Shown: positions 1 to 9,990 of the stretch, piece after piece
Layout of the letters: every line of letters starts with the position of its first letter
How positions within the stretch are numbered: the stretch's first letter is position 1
Assembly (NCBI GenBank): GCA_029216955.1
Contig: JANAVB010042332.1
Span: 143,890 to 207,889 of the forward strand
DNA: 64,000 nucleotides
Direction: 5' to 3'
DNA from: Iris pallida
Taxonomy: Eukaryota; Streptophyta; Magnoliopsida; Asparagales; Iridaceae
Position numbers and translations under genes: made by a program
Notes under the pieces: model-generated
Databases searched by the model: none
Told to the model about the DNA's origin: nothing
The model's input: the letters and a program-made list of their open reading frames with translations, nothing else

Positions 1-122
1 TATTATTTATATCTGAATAAGATATGCAAGAAATAATAGAGCCACAACAAAATATCTTTTATTGATCAAAATTTAAAACATTACATAGCAAAAGAAAGAC
101 AAGAAGATACAAAAGGTTCTTT

Positions 123-939
123 CTATTGAGACGGAGGCATTATCAGATTAGCAATTTGCTGATTCAGAATCTGCAACCGTTCTTCACGAGATGTTATCAC
201 TTTTCTCCTGGCCTCTTCCATCCCAGATTCATCGTTAAAAACGGGCATGGTCACCATTCGGCGAGTGATTTTCGCATCATGAGCTGCTACAAACTCATTT
301 CTTTCCTGAATTAGAGCATCAATTTGTTGGACTGAAGTTTGATGCTCTGTACCTTCATTTTCCAGTTCTTCTTCGAGACGAGCAATCTCTGCCCTCAGCT
401 CGGCAATTTTTTTTCTCTCCTCTCAGCAGCTGAAATCACTGATTCCAACTTGGAATTATATTCAGCAGATTTAGTAGTATAGGCATCCAAGAGGTTCTGG
501 AGATTCACTCTTTCAATTGCAGCTGCCTGAGCCATTTGTTCAAACTCTGCCTGCACTAAAGGCTCTACTTCCCCTTTGTTGAGATCTTTATAGTTCTTTA
601 TGGAGATCTCCAGCTCATTCAAGATATGGTCAAGGTAAGTGGCCTGAGCCTCATCACTTTGCTCCCGTATGGCCTTCACCAAGAAAGAGGTCGGACCTCT
701 AACCATGAAAAAATTAGCGTCTGCTTTGTCCATCATTCTATTTATCAAAGGTCCCAAGGACTCGAAGAAGCATCTGGTGAATGATTGGGTGACAAGCTGA
801 TTAGTTGCCAGAGCACTAGGAGTTGCAGCTACTCCTATTGGTGATGAAGCAGCAGGACGCTCAACTTCTCATATCTGAACAACAGGCTCTTTGAATAATG
901 GAACCAAAGTGGAGCTGGTTGTCCCTCCTGGTTGTTCCT
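123..939 (-). pseudogene. TatA opposite-strand gene, exon 4 with coiled coil
   Basis: Starts at the acceptor just before 939 with EEQPGGTTSSTLVP, matching EEHLGGATSSTMV of TatB. After a stop near 872 the frame continues at 757-395 (start MGPLINRMMDKADANF), followed by a heptad-patterned helix with repeated Glu, Leu and Ala. A run of 8 A at about 409-416 shifts the frame; the other frame continues the helix (AELRAEIARLEEELE) to a TAG at 123-125. The coiled coil suggests oligomerisation. TatB has lost this whole part. Confidence 0.55.
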
Positions 940-1013
940 CTACAAAATTAAATACTGTCACTTTACCTGTCATGGGCTATTGATAAAGAGAATCAAAAGT
1001 GAAACAGTCTTAC

Positions 1014-1202
1014 CATGAGTGGATCCAGCAATGAGCCTATCATCTGCAGGAACAGACTTTAGCTGAGCAGAAGTACCTTCAGACGCTACGGCCTGGCTAC
1101 ATCCTGCTTCAGAGCCACAAGACAAATGGCGGCTGCTACTGGCAATTGTCGTTGCCAGTACTATATCCATACATGTTGGAGGAGCAGGAGAAGATCCGAG
1201 TT
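1014..1202 (-). CDS. TatA opposite-strand gene, exon 3
   Basis: A 189-nt exon bounded by an AG acceptor (1204-1203) and a GT donor (1013-1012). It translates without a stop and shares the core SSSRH.S.GSE.G.SQAV.SE.TSA with the 162-nt TatB exon 3 at 27380-27541. Both versions are multiples of three and keep phase 1. That two diverged copies keep this short open exon between stop-containing introns is the best support for splicing. Confidence 0.55.
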
Positions 1203-1276
1203 CTGTATGAATAAAAGTAACGATGTTAGCTATCAAACTACTTACTAAAAGAAGATTGCTAATTTTATTACAGTAC

Positions 1277-1844
1277 CTTCGGGAGCAGCAACTGGAGTTT
1301 TCTCCACATCCACCTCTTCATCGACAATCTTCTCCGGAGATCTCGGCACCTCAGCCTCCTTTTCAGGAGTCAGAGTGTCTCGAAGGAATGTCTGGATATC
1401 AATATTCTCTTCGAGATTTTGTGTCTCATCAGCAGTTTCTGATAAGGTGCTCTCCTCGTTCTCGCTGTCCTCGGGAACCTCTTCACTAGCAGCATCAGCG
1501 GCATGATCAGCTTCTTCCTGATAACCAAAGTCACAGTCATATAAAGCGTCGATCATCAAATGATCTTCTTCAGCAAGGGTTGCTCCCGGTGTGGCAGGAA
1601 GATGGATTTCCGTTGTTGTTGGCAAAGGAGATCGTACGACATTATGCTCTTCCTCTATAATGTTATCTTTGGGTTCTTCAGCCTCATTTCTCTGTTCCAG
1701 CTCTTTCCTCTGCTTAATTTCCTCTCTTTGCTCTGGACTGGGAGTTTTATTCCCAGACTCAGAAACAGGAGTGGGAGAGGGCATGGTGAGTCCCGCTGCA
1801 GCGTCTATCACGATCGAAGACGAAACTTGTCTTCTGCGGACCAA
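1277..1844 (-). pseudogene. TatA opposite-strand gene, exon 2 acidic tail
   Basis: About 190 codons rich in Glu, Asp, Ser, Thr and Pro. The block AEEDHLMIDALYDCDFGYQEE matches AEEDKVMIEALEGCDFGFYDD of TatB (26971-27283). It ends in phase 1 at a GT donor (1276-1275) after PEG. The open frame reads on for a few codons into the intron before a stop. Likely disordered; it sits between the globular part and the coiled coil. Confidence 0.55.
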
Positions 1845-1891
1845 CCTTTATGCAGAGGTCTCTCAGGACTCTCTGCGTCTATTGTCTCGAC

Positions 1892-3259
1892 TTATTTTTG
1901 AACAAAGGTCGGTGTGGCAACTTTTTCCTGCTGAACTGTCTCGGCCAGCTGCCGAGATTGAGATCTGGTAGTAATCTTTTCCGAAGAATGATCCAAGATC
2001 AGTTTCTTCTTTGCAACTGGGACGGAAGGTTCCTCTCTCCTTCTCTTCTTGGCTGGAGATTTAGCAACCTTCAAAGAAACACGCAGTGGCGCGTTAACCT
2101 CTTCAGGGAACATAGCGTCCCTCGAAACTTCTAAGGGTGCATCCACTGGCTCATGCACCTCATCATTACCTGGAATTGACATGATGACTCCTCCCTTCTT
2201 CAATCTCGTTGCAGACACAAAGCTATCCGCAAGATTGAAGTTCTCGGCAAAAGTGTTCGCTGATGTATAAAACACTGAATAGGTGAACAGCATACGAGGA
2301 CCATGACTACTATTCACTGGCATCGAGAACGTTGCTTTTGTATCTCGAGCATTGTAATAAGCCCAAGCTCGGGCTCCATCTATCAAGAAACCTTTTCCTT
2401 GTAGGCATGTGATAGCATTACCTACATGGAATTGGTCATATCCAAACTGCCGAGCAAACCGACTGGGAAGATATGGCTCCAAGAAGCATTCTTCTTCAAA
2501 TCGGTATACCAAGTGGGATGGACGAATTGTCTTCAACCAATTAAAAAATGTACGGCTCAAAGGTTGCATCTTTGAATCAACCATGTTGGTCGGCATTTGT
2601 TCATATCCAGCAGGAGGATAAGTGCAATAAAAGTTCCACCCTTTACCAAGGTTCAAAGCATATCTGCAATCTCTCAAAGAAGTGTATTTCCACTTACTAT
2701 GAGAGTATCTTCGCAAAAAGTTGCCACCAACTGGTCCCATGTTGGGGTCCATCAAAGTAGGATGGTGTAGAAGCAACCACCCAAACAGATAAGTATACGA
2801 CAATTCTAGCCGAGGAAACTCTTTCTCGTCCTTAGCTTTCAACATCAAATTAACGTACAGGCGAAGACCGACGTTCAATCTACAAGTCATTGCCGATAAG
2901 AGATCCATCTTGTAGCCGAAGACTAATCGAACGACGGCAAAAAGAACACCGCGATAGAAGCGGTCTACTGCACTTGATCCAGGGACGACAAACCGACGGA
3001 GCCAGTACGTCAGAAATCCTGCTAATTGGGCTTCTTTTGACATGAATCGATATCCCACTCTCATATAACTCTCGAGAGTGTCTCCTTTCTTTAGAGGAGG
3101 ACATTGATAATCGTCCTTGATCTTTTCATCCAAATCCCCACTTAACTCCATCAACTTCACCACTTCAGTGCTGCTCAGTGGTTTAAAGAAGTCGGGATAG
3201 CAGTTATCATGTTCCTTAGTCTTCTTTTCTTTAATATGGTTGAGGAACATATAAGGCAA
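1892..3259 (-). pseudogene. TatA opposite-strand gene, exon 2 part 3 (plant-mobile-domain-like core)
   Basis: The largest intact piece, 455 codons. It holds the segment FLTYWLRRFVVP followed by a helical stretch with VRLVFGYKMDLLSAM, whose pattern recalls the plant mobile domain core. Further conserved blocks shared with TatB are ARQFGYDQFHVGN, CLQGKGFLIDGARAWA and NTFAENFNLADSF. A basic Lys/Arg-rich stretch (SPAKKRRREE) near residue 400 resembles a nuclear localisation signal. It ends at TAA 1892, where the TatB frame has CAA-type glutamine, so the true protein continues into the acidic tail at 1277-1844. Confidence 0.65.
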
Positions 3260-3592
3260 TCATTTGGACGAATAGCAGGTATTAGATGTACCACTTTCGT
3301 AAAACAGAGAACAGATTTTATAATGACATAATAGTTCTTCGAAGACTACTACCATGTCTGCGTTCTCTTTTCGAAGTTTGTCCAATTCATCATTAGTTGG
3401 GACAAATTCTTCATACGGGGCATCCCCCATTGGCAAGTAAGAGATGTACTGCATCTCATGAAGAGCAAACCCAATCTCTCCACAGGGAGTCAAAAAAGTT
3501 CCTGTCCTGTAATTGTATCTCTCTGCTAGAGCCAGGAATAGATGCGGGTTGGGAGCAAAACAGTAAACAGTGGCATGCACTGCTTGATACAA
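3260..3592 (-). pseudogene. TatA opposite-strand gene, exon 2 part 2
   Basis: Continues the same reading frame after the TAA at 3602-3604 and encodes about 110 residues. TatB has the same order of motifs: YHAVYATVY, then FLALAERYNYRTGTF, then ENADMV.VFEELL. The segment ends at TGA 3260-3262, where TatB reads tryptophan followed by LPY. It is therefore a piece of one protein and not a separate gene. Confidence 0.6.
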
Positions 3593-3631
3593 GTTGATCT
3601 GTTAAAGTTTGTCTTCAAACTTAGTCAAAAT

Positions 3632-4293
3632 CTAGTTTGCTATACAATTCCATCTCTTAAAGTCTGGATTCACCAGTCCAGTTAATCTGAGGTCTTGATC
3701 TGGATACCTCCCTTCAACCTTCGCGAACTCATTCGCGAATATTGGAACTCTCACGGGCAATAACAAAGAAGAATTTTTCGGCGGAATACAACCGGGCTTC
3801 AAACCTCTGAGCAAGACACTGTATCGTTCTGAAGAACTGTAGAACATGTCTTTCTTGTCAGACCCCTTTTTCACATAAATCTTTCCTGGACGGGCATCCT
3901 GAAAAGGTGTGAGATTCCATTCCATTTTCCTCGAATAGCTTGCATGAGCATATCGAGATAAGGGGAGGCAGCGGAAGACATCTGGTATCGAGATTGTCCT
4001 GTCTTCTTGATGGACAATCCGTTCCTCCATCCGTGGCCTCGGCTGAGAGCTCTTCTCAAAAGCCTTGCCAAACAGAAATAAGGGCTTCTTATGTATAATG
4101 GCATCTACCGACTCCAAAGGTTGACCATTCATCAGACATAACAGAGTTTCATTATCTTGGGCCACCAAGATAGCTTGACGGGAAGCTGGCAGATCATACT
4201 GTGGATAATGCACATGAGACAGGTCCTTTTTATATTTCGATTCTGAAAGAGTCCCTATAAAGTTCTCATACCCCGAATCTTCTCTGGTATTAA
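3632..4293 (-). pseudogene. TatA opposite-strand gene, exon 2 part 1
   Basis: This open stretch begins at the conserved acceptor (AG just before 4293) and encodes about 220 residues. It aligns throughout with TatB exon 2, for example in the segments DNETLLCLMNGQPL and KKPLFLFG, and FANEFAKVEGRYPDQ near the end. It stops at a TAG where TatB has tryptophan (CIANW), so the stop is a TGG-to-TAG change. The function of this N-terminal region is not known to me. Weak membrane or signal character is not evident; the protein looks soluble. Confidence 0.6.
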
Positions 4294-4674
4294 CTTCATC
4301 AAATAGAGAAAACAAAAATTCAGCACAAAGAAAAATCAATTATGCTACCATTAGATTGCGCAACCTTTAGACTGTACAACCATCAGATTGTGCAACATCA
4401 GATTGCGCAATCATCAGACTGTTCAACAATCAGACTGTGCAGCAAACAGTCATCATATTGCACTGGTAGTCCCGCGCAAATCATCAAATTGCGCTGGCAC
4501 AGTTCAATCGATTGCGCAAGAAATTATTCTTCATAAAAATGAAGAATAAACTGTTTTGTGCAACCAAAACCCTAAAAACGGTGGCGCAGTATGATCACAT
4601 CTCTAAAAAGAGATGGATTCTGAAGAACAGTAAAATCAAAAACCCTAAAAAGAGTTTTTGATTGGGTCATCTAC

Positions 4675-4786
4675 CTTGCAACGCGGGATGCGCAGTCTCA
4701 TGGCGAGAAGGACATCGCACAGCCCTAGCCGAAGACTCAGCGGGGGCCTTGTCCTTAGCAGCAGCGGAGGATCGCCTGGGGGCCAT
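4675..4786 (-). CDS. TatA opposite-strand gene, exon 1
   Basis: The exon has 37 codons plus one base, starting MAPRRSSAAAKDKAPAE, rich in Ala, Lys, Arg and Ser. It ends at a GT donor (4674-4673). The TatB exon 1 starts MAPKRTTTEKGKAPAE and both end with the same SRHE..HPAL motif just before the donor, so the reading frame and splice site are conserved. Joining to the acceptor at 4294 keeps the frame. The basic start could be a nuclear-targeting segment, but that is inference. Confidence 0.6.
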
Positions 4787-4882
4787 GGAGATTCGATGAA
4801 GAAGAAAGGAGGAGTAGCTCGAGACTTCTCTCTTAAAAGATCACAAAAGCAAAGTAAATAACGAAATGAATATCGAAGAGAG

Positions 4883-4891
4883 CTATTTATA
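4883..4891 (-). promoter_or_regulatory. TATA box of the TatA opposite-strand gene
   Basis: On the minus strand TATAAATAG lies 97 bp upstream of the exon 1 ATG. The preceding bases (GCCGTTAC, then GAAAAAC) are also conserved upstream of the TatB copy at 23637. It is separate from the LTR TATA box at 5658. It lies about 170 bp inside the polypurine tract and points away from the 3' LTR. Confidence 0.65.
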
Positions 4892-5046
4892 GTTTTTCAA
4901 AGAGTAACGGCTGCCTCAGATTGCGCCGAAAAAGTCAGACTGATCCATCCGATTGCGCAGACAGCTCAGAACATGCGCAACTTGATTGAAATTTCAAAAT
5001 TCAAAGTATTTCGAAATTTTGAATAAGTTCAACTTTCGAAAACTAT

Positions 5047-5057
5047 GAAGGGGGTCT
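5047..5057 (+). other. TatA polypurine tract
   Basis: GAAGGGGGTCT directly abuts the TG that opens the LTR at 5058. The same tract, reversed, abuts the TatB 3' LTR at 23479-23489. It is the plus-strand DNA priming site of the element. Confidence 0.8.
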
Positions 5058-5988
5058 TGTAGGTCCTAAAAAATTAAGTTGCACACATCAACAAAGTCAT
5101 GAAGATCAAGAAATGCATCTTTTAAATAAACTGTACAGACATTAGATTGCGCATCATACAGATTGTGCATGCTAGACTGCGCACACTCTCAAGCGCGCAG
5201 GCTGATGTGGCAAATAATCAGCATTACCTGACACAATCAAATCTTCTGACAGCTGACAGCACGGAGAACGAGGCGACTGTTTGTTTAATCGTGCAGCAAG
5301 GCGCTCGAGGACAGCTGGCAGTGCAATCGGCCAGCCTATCTGATGCGCAATCCATATTGGCGCAATCCATGCTTGCGCAGTCCATCCCTGCACAATCCAA
5401 AGCCAGCACAATTCAGGTTGCGTGCTCTATCAAAACAACTGATAACATATACGTGACATTCATGCCATCAATTGCTCATTACGTGGCAACCGTCTATGCA
5501 CGATCATGCGCATTTCAATCAAATGATGCCATGTGTCCCAGACAGTTGGCCCATGATCAGACAACTGCCTGCGCAGTCTACTATTGCGCAATCCAATTCA
5601 TGCGCAATCCATCATGCGCAGTCTAGAATAACTAAAAGTTAGTTATTTCCAGAACTCTATAAATAGAGTTTCAAGTCTCCATTCAAGGGGATCATAGATC
5701 ACAGATCAGAAATCAGAGATCAGATAGAGAGATCAGACATAAAAGTTCAGAGAGTTTAGGAGTTCTTGCCCAAGTGCTGTTGCATTCTTCCGAGGCTTTT
5801 GCCTTCAATTCTCCGAGGCTTTTGCCTTCAAGTCAACTTCAGAGGCTACCGTCTTCAAAGTTCACATCGTCCAAAGGATAAAGCAATCGTCTTCTAGATT
5901 GGATTCCTACAGTTGTACTTTCCTAGAATTCTTATAATCTTTATAAAGTTTGTATTAATAAAGTTTTATACTTTTGTTTTTACAAACA
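5058..5988 (+). repeat. TatA 3' LTR
   Basis: 931 bp, from TGTAGGTCC to CAAACA. It is collinear with the TatB LTRs at 22650-23478 and 37649-38471 (reverse orientation). U3 is studded with GCGCA hexamer-type motifs, at least eleven between 5147 and 5630, several as TTGCGCAATCC or TGCGCAGTC. The TATA box is at 5658-5665. Downstream lie repeats of GATCAGAGATC type and CCGAGGCTTTTGCCTTC, then T-rich sequence ending in CAAACA. The open frame across 5147-5626 is a by-product of the repeats. Confidence 0.85.
5658..5665 (+). promoter_or_regulatory. TatA LTR TATA box
   Basis: TATAAATA sits at the centre of a near-perfect inverted repeat AACTCTA-TAAA-TAGAGTT. The same arrangement is conserved in both TatB LTRs (about 37876-37893 and the copy near 22890). 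It marks the expected sense promoter of the element. Confidence 0.75.
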
Positions 5989-6011
5989 GCGATGTCCTGT
6001 ACCAGACAGTA

Positions 6012-6563
6012 CAAGATGCTATGAGAATAGTTGGTTAGCAAGGGAACAATACAGCCAACAACTTCAAGCGCTTGAACCCTCCTTTCTTTAACGGAACTGA
6101 AGATGCTATTGCTGTTGAGGCATAGCTTCAGGACACAGAGGTTATCCTGGAAGCAGCTAGGATTTCTGAGGATGAGAAGGTGGCCGTTGTGTGCCTGCAA
6201 TTATTGGACTTAGCACGCACCTGGTGGGCGATGCTAGTAGTAGGTTTGGTGACGCTTGTCTTATTGGCGGTATTCAACGACAAGTTCCAGATGAAGTATT
6301 TTGACGCAGTAGCTGGCTATGATCTGCAGACGAGATTTACCAATCTTAAACAGATGGAAAGGACGGTCGATGGATATGCGACCGAGTTTTCTAGACTTAG
6401 TCGGTTTTCTTCCACCTTGGTGGCGACCGAATTGGACCGAGCTCAGCGATTCCAGCAGAGGCTCCACCTAGAGATTATTATATCAGTAGAGCAGTTTGAG
6501 CACCAGACGTTTGATGCCGTCTTGCGAGCAGCGAAGAGGATGAGTATACTTCTCAAAGGATAG
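6012..6563 (+). pseudogene. gag (capsid) fragment of the Tekay-like element
   Basis: The frame contains LNPPFFNGTED, followed by a TAG at about 6123, then LLDLARTWW and an alpha-helical stretch with FNDKFQMKYF and TEFSRLSRF, the usual order of the gypsy gag (retrotransposon gag domain). Capsid protein would package element RNA in cytoplasmic particles. The N-terminus was lost to the TatA insertion at 5988. The frame ends with a TAG at 6561. Confidence 0.75.
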
Positions 6564-6601
6564 TAGATCGAGTCGGAGGAAGGAAAAGGTCTAATGGAAA
6601 G

Positions 6602-6838
6602 ATGTCCCAGTCATCAGTACCAGCCCCGACAGCTAGGGCTTTGACTATTGGAGCTCCTAGGAGGGCGACCATAGTTTTGTCGATTCAGCACTCGATGCCA
6701 GCGTATCCTCAGCAAGAGAAGCAGAAGCAGTCTTTCGCAATGGACTGCACTCATTGTGGAAAGTCAGGACATATAGTATCAGAGTGTCACAGAGCACAGG
6801 GATTATGCTTGGCCTGTAGGGCACCGACCACAAGATAG
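6602..6838 (+). pseudogene. gag nucleocapsid zinc knuckle
   Basis: Contains CTHCGKSGHIVSEC, a CX2CX4HX4C zinc knuckle that binds RNA during packaging. It is followed by a second Cys pair (CLACRA), an incomplete knuckle. It continues the gag after short frame breaks and precedes the protease, as expected. Confidence 0.75.
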
Positions 6839-7038
6839 GGTCCTGTCCGAATAGAGCAAGTTCATCATCATCAAACCTAACCAGTCCATCGGTTAGGGGT
6901 CCAGCACCAGTATAGCTGTAGTACCAGCCTCCGAGGCTATTGCCGCCTCAGACTCAGCGGTATGCCCAAGCTCAAATTCATAACAGGCAGAGAGGTCACC
7001 AGTAGAGGGGACCAGCACCAAGAGGGCAAGGTTAGGCT

Positions 7039-7242
7039 ATGGCTCTGACCATGGTAGAAGAATTGGCATCAGGTGAGGTGGTGGCAGGTACCATTCTCGT
7101 CAACTCTTTTTCAGCATCAGTATTATTTGATTCGAGTGCATCGCATTCATTTATGTCTGCACGATTCGATATACGGATAAGACTGGAGCCCGAGCCATTA
7201 TCAGTAAGGCTCAATATACTTACTGGTAACGATTTTATGTGA
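7039..7242 (+). pseudogene. aspartic protease fragment
   Basis: The motif VLFDSSASHSFMS corresponds to the family's usual FDSGASHSF. The catalytic Asp and Ser remain, but the Gly of D-S/T-G is replaced by Ser, which should abolish activity. The change fits one G-to-A transition. The frame stops at 7240, and the rest of the protease is shifted in frame. Confidence 0.7.
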
Positions 7243-7467
7243 GTAGATATAGTGTTTTCCTCGTGTTGAATCGCAGTTAGCGGTAGAGGGTTTCCCGCTA
7301 GGTTGATAGAATTTTCGATGGCTGATTATGATGTGGTCCTAGAAATGGATTGGTTGAAGGATCAATAGACAAGAATAGACTGCCATATTGGCAGGATTAT
7401 TTTTGGTATTCCAGGCGAACTAGAGTTTTTATTTTCCAAAGACGAAGTTGAACCTTCTCCCTCAGTC

Positions 7468-8421
7468 TTGCGGATGGCAGTAGCAGAGGCAGTTCGGTTT
7501 CCTATAGTAGTAGAAGAGTTTTTCGGTGTATTTCTCGAAGAACTTCCAGGTATGCCACCGAAGAGAGAGATAGAGTTCACTATCAACTTGATTCCAGGGA
7601 CGACACCAGTATCAGAGAGATTCTACAGAATGGCATCTTCAGAGTTAGAGATCTTGTACAAGATGATTGAAAAACTCAGAACCAAGGGATTCATTCGTGT
7701 AAGCGGGTCACCTTTGGGAGGCCTGATACTTTTTATGAAAAAGAATGATGGTACATCAAGATTATGTGTTAATTATCGTACCTTAAACTCTGTAACAATC
7801 AAGAACAGATATCTTCTACGAAGGATAGATGACTTATTTGATCAGTTCAGGGGAGCGACAGTATTCTTGAAGATTGACTTACGATCAAGGTACCACCATA
7901 TCAGAGTTAGAGAGCAAGACATCCAGAAGACAGCATTCAGATCAAGATATGGGCATTGGAAGTTCCTTGTTATGTTATTTGGAGGAACCAATACACCGGT
8001 CGTATTTATGGACCTCATAAATAGTATCTTCATGCCTTATTTGGATCAGCTTGTGATAATGTTTATAGGTGACAACTTGGTCTATAGCAAGAGTGAAGCG
8101 GAGCATGAGCAACATCTCCGAGTGGTCCTTTAGATTCTCAGAGAGCACCAGTTGTATACGAAGTTCAGTAAGTACGAATTTTGGCTTGATCGTATCTCGT
8201 ACTTAGGTCACATCATCACCAAAGGTGGAGTAGAAGTGGACCCCTTGAAGACGGTTTATATAGAGACATGGCCAGTATCCAGTACCGTCGCAGAGGTTCG
8301 CAGTTTCTTAGGATTGACTGGCTATTACCGGCAATTTGTATCAGACTTCGCTCAGATTTCAGCGCCCTTGACTCAGTTGACCTGCAAGGATGTGCAGTTT
8401 GCTTGGACAGCAGAGTGTTAG
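7468..8421 (+). pseudogene. reverse transcriptase
   Basis: Two open pieces, 7468-8133 and 8152-8421, separated by a TAG. Seen in order: [14 protein letters not shown], the palm start [22 protein letters not shown] with the first catalytic Asp, and FIGDNLVYS where the family has F-I-D-D. The first Asp of that catalytic pair is Gly here, so the enzyme is dead. The thumb region GLTGYYRQFVSDF is present. Only the RT of the same lineage explains this motif order. Confidence 0.85.
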
Positions 8422-8436
8422 AGTTCATTTGAGAAG

Positions 8437-9009
8437 TTGAAGCAGAGATTGATGATGGTCCCCATTCTCACTCTTCTCGATGGGACTGGAGGATTTTCAG
8501 TTTATTGTGACACTTTCGACAGAGGATTGGGATGCGTCTTGATGAAGCATGGTAAGATAGTCACTTATGTGTCACATCAGCTTCGTGACCATGAGAGAAA
8601 TTATCCTACCCATGACTTGGAGTTAGCAGCGGTGGTTTTTGCACTTAAGTTGTGGAAGCATTATTTGTATGGAGATCGGATAGAGATTTTCATCGACCAC
8701 AAGATTCTTAAGTATGTGTTTACTCAGAAGGATATTAACATGCGTCAGCAAAGATGGCTAGAGCTACTTGTGGATTATGACATCAACTTGCAGTATCATC
8801 CTGGGAAAGCCAACGTAGTAGCAAATGCATTGAGCAGAAGAGCTGGAGTTTATTTCCTAATAGCGCAACCAGAATTGTTATCCGATCTTCAGAAGATAGG
8901 GATAGAGATAGTTCTCCCTGCCAATGTGGCATTGATGGCCAGCATGCAAGTTCAGTCAAGCATAGTTGAGAGGATCAAGATGGCACAATCAGCAGATTCC
9001 AAGCTTTAG
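8437..9009 (+). pseudogene. RNase H domain
   Basis: Open for 190 codons. Catalytic positions visible: Asp in [11 protein letters not shown], Glu in [14 protein letters not shown], Asp in [10 protein letters not shown]. The fourth, in the usual VADALSR motif, reads VVANALSR, an Asp-to-Asn change. The domain removes RNA from the RNA-DNA hybrid. It follows RT after a TAG at about 8419-8421. Confidence 0.8.
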
Positions 9010-9990
9010 CGGCTCAGAGCAGAGTGATGTATTCACAAAGATGGTACTCTCCAACATAAGAGACGTCTTTATGTACCCAGTGGTGATATCAGACAGGAGA
9101 TCATGGCAGTGGCTCATAGTTCTCAGTATTCAATTCATCCCGGTGGCACGAAGATGTACCGAGACATCCGTCAGTATTTCTGGTGGAATGACATGAAGAG
9201 GGAGATAGCCCGATTTGTCTTCCGATGTTTAGTTTGCCAACAAGTTAATGTAAAGGTCGTCTTATTTAAAACCCTAATTATGACATCTCTTCTCTCCCAC
9301 TCTATACCTGGGAACGTACTATTCTTATAGAGAGAAAGGCGCTTTCCTATCTTCTTTCTTAACCCGAACATCATAGACTAGCTGGACTTCTTCAACCTTT
9401 ACCAATCCCAGAATGGAAGTGGGAGCATATAACCATAGACTTTATAACTGGGTTACCTAAATCCCCAGCTGGGAGAGATGCTATCTGGGTTATAGTTGAT
9501 CGTCTCACGAAGTAGCTCATTTTTTTCTTCAGAATTGGTCAGTCGACGGATCAGCTAGCAGAGATGTACCTCAGGCAGATTGTCAGATTATATAGAGTGC
9601 CAGTTAGTTTTATATTAGACAGAGATTCAAGATTCATATCGCACTTTTGGCAGAGTCTTCAAGAGAGTTTGGGGACTCATCTCAAGTTCAGTTCAGCATA
9701 TCATCCACAGACAGATGGTCAGTCAGAACGCACGATTCAAACTCTTGAAGATATGTTGTGATCTTGTACGCTGGACTTCGGTGGTTCATTGGAAGATCAC
9801 CTGCACCTAGTAGAGTTCTCCTATAACAATAGTTTCTAGGCCAGTATCGAGATGGACCCTTTGAAGCACTGTATGGCAGGAAGTACAGATCCCCGTTAGC
9901 CTGGGATGATATAGGTGAGAGGCAGATGCTTGGTCCAGAGATGGTTAAGCAGACAATCGAGGTAGTCAGATAAGTCATAGATCATCTTCG
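9010..9990 (+). pseudogene. integrase with a small foreign insertion
   Basis: The zinc-binding part is visible as AHSSQYSIHPGGTKM followed by RCLVCQQ (HHCC). The core follows with [14 protein letters not shown] (first Asp), FILDRDSRFISHFW (second Asp) and HPQTDGQSERTIQ (Glu). Several stops break the frame (9302-9330, 9513, 9761 and later). About 105 bp at 9256-9364 have no counterpart in the family and split the HHCC part from the core. The enzyme would join element DNA to the genome. Confidence 0.8.
9256..9364 (+). other. short insertion within integrase
   Basis: The integrase reading CQQVNVK resumes as [19 protein letters not shown] only after about 105 bp of unrelated sequence. The insert contains TATTTAAA and AAACCCTAA (a telo-box) followed by ATG, and a C/T-rich stretch. 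I see no clear target duplication. Borders are uncertain by about 10 bp. Confidence 0.5.

Larger units (their letters stand above)
123..4786 (-). pseudogene. TatA opposite-strand gene, four exons, plant-mobile-domain-like protein with coiled-coil tail
   Basis: Exons inferred by comparison with the TatB copy: exon 1 4786-4675, exon 2 4293-1277, exon 3 1202-1014, exon 4 939-123. All introns have GT-AG ends and all three junctions are phase 1, as in TatB. Exon 2 encodes a long protein resembling the plant mobile domain (aminotransferase-like) family, which other plant gypsy elements are known to carry as an extra ORF; I hold that family assignment as probable. Exon 2 ends in an acidic low-complexity stretch, and exon 4 encodes a heptad-rich coiled coil. 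Breaks: TAG at 3632-3634 and TGA at 3260-3262 (tryptophan in TatB), TAA at 3602-3604, TAA at 1892-1894, and a frameshift in an A run near 400. The gene is dead here but its structure is clear. Confidence 0.7.
1..5988 (+). mobile_element. TatA: 3' part of a Tat/Ogre-like Ty3/gypsy retrotransposon, left end outside the window
   Basis: The block ends in an LTR (5058-5988) preceded by a polypurine tract, so the element runs on the plus strand and its gag-pol lies left of base 1. What remains is the region between pol and the 3' LTR, filled by one opposite-strand gene. The LTR and that gene match the complete element TatB (22650-38471), whose pol carries a second, archaeal-type RNase H; that trait defines the Tat/Ogre lineage. 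The right border falls inside the gag of a Tekay-like element, so TatA inserted there. The first 5 bases after the LTR are GCGAT, but the left target duplicate cannot be seen. Confidence 0.85.

Noticed and set aside
1560..2760. Several plus-strand frames opposite the TatA gene
   Set aside because: They are shadows of the opposite-strand coding sequence with no counterpart kept in TatB.
5147..5626. 159-codon plus-strand frame in the TatA LTR
   Set aside because: It lies within U3 and is made of the GCGCA repeats; the TatB LTRs do not keep the frame.
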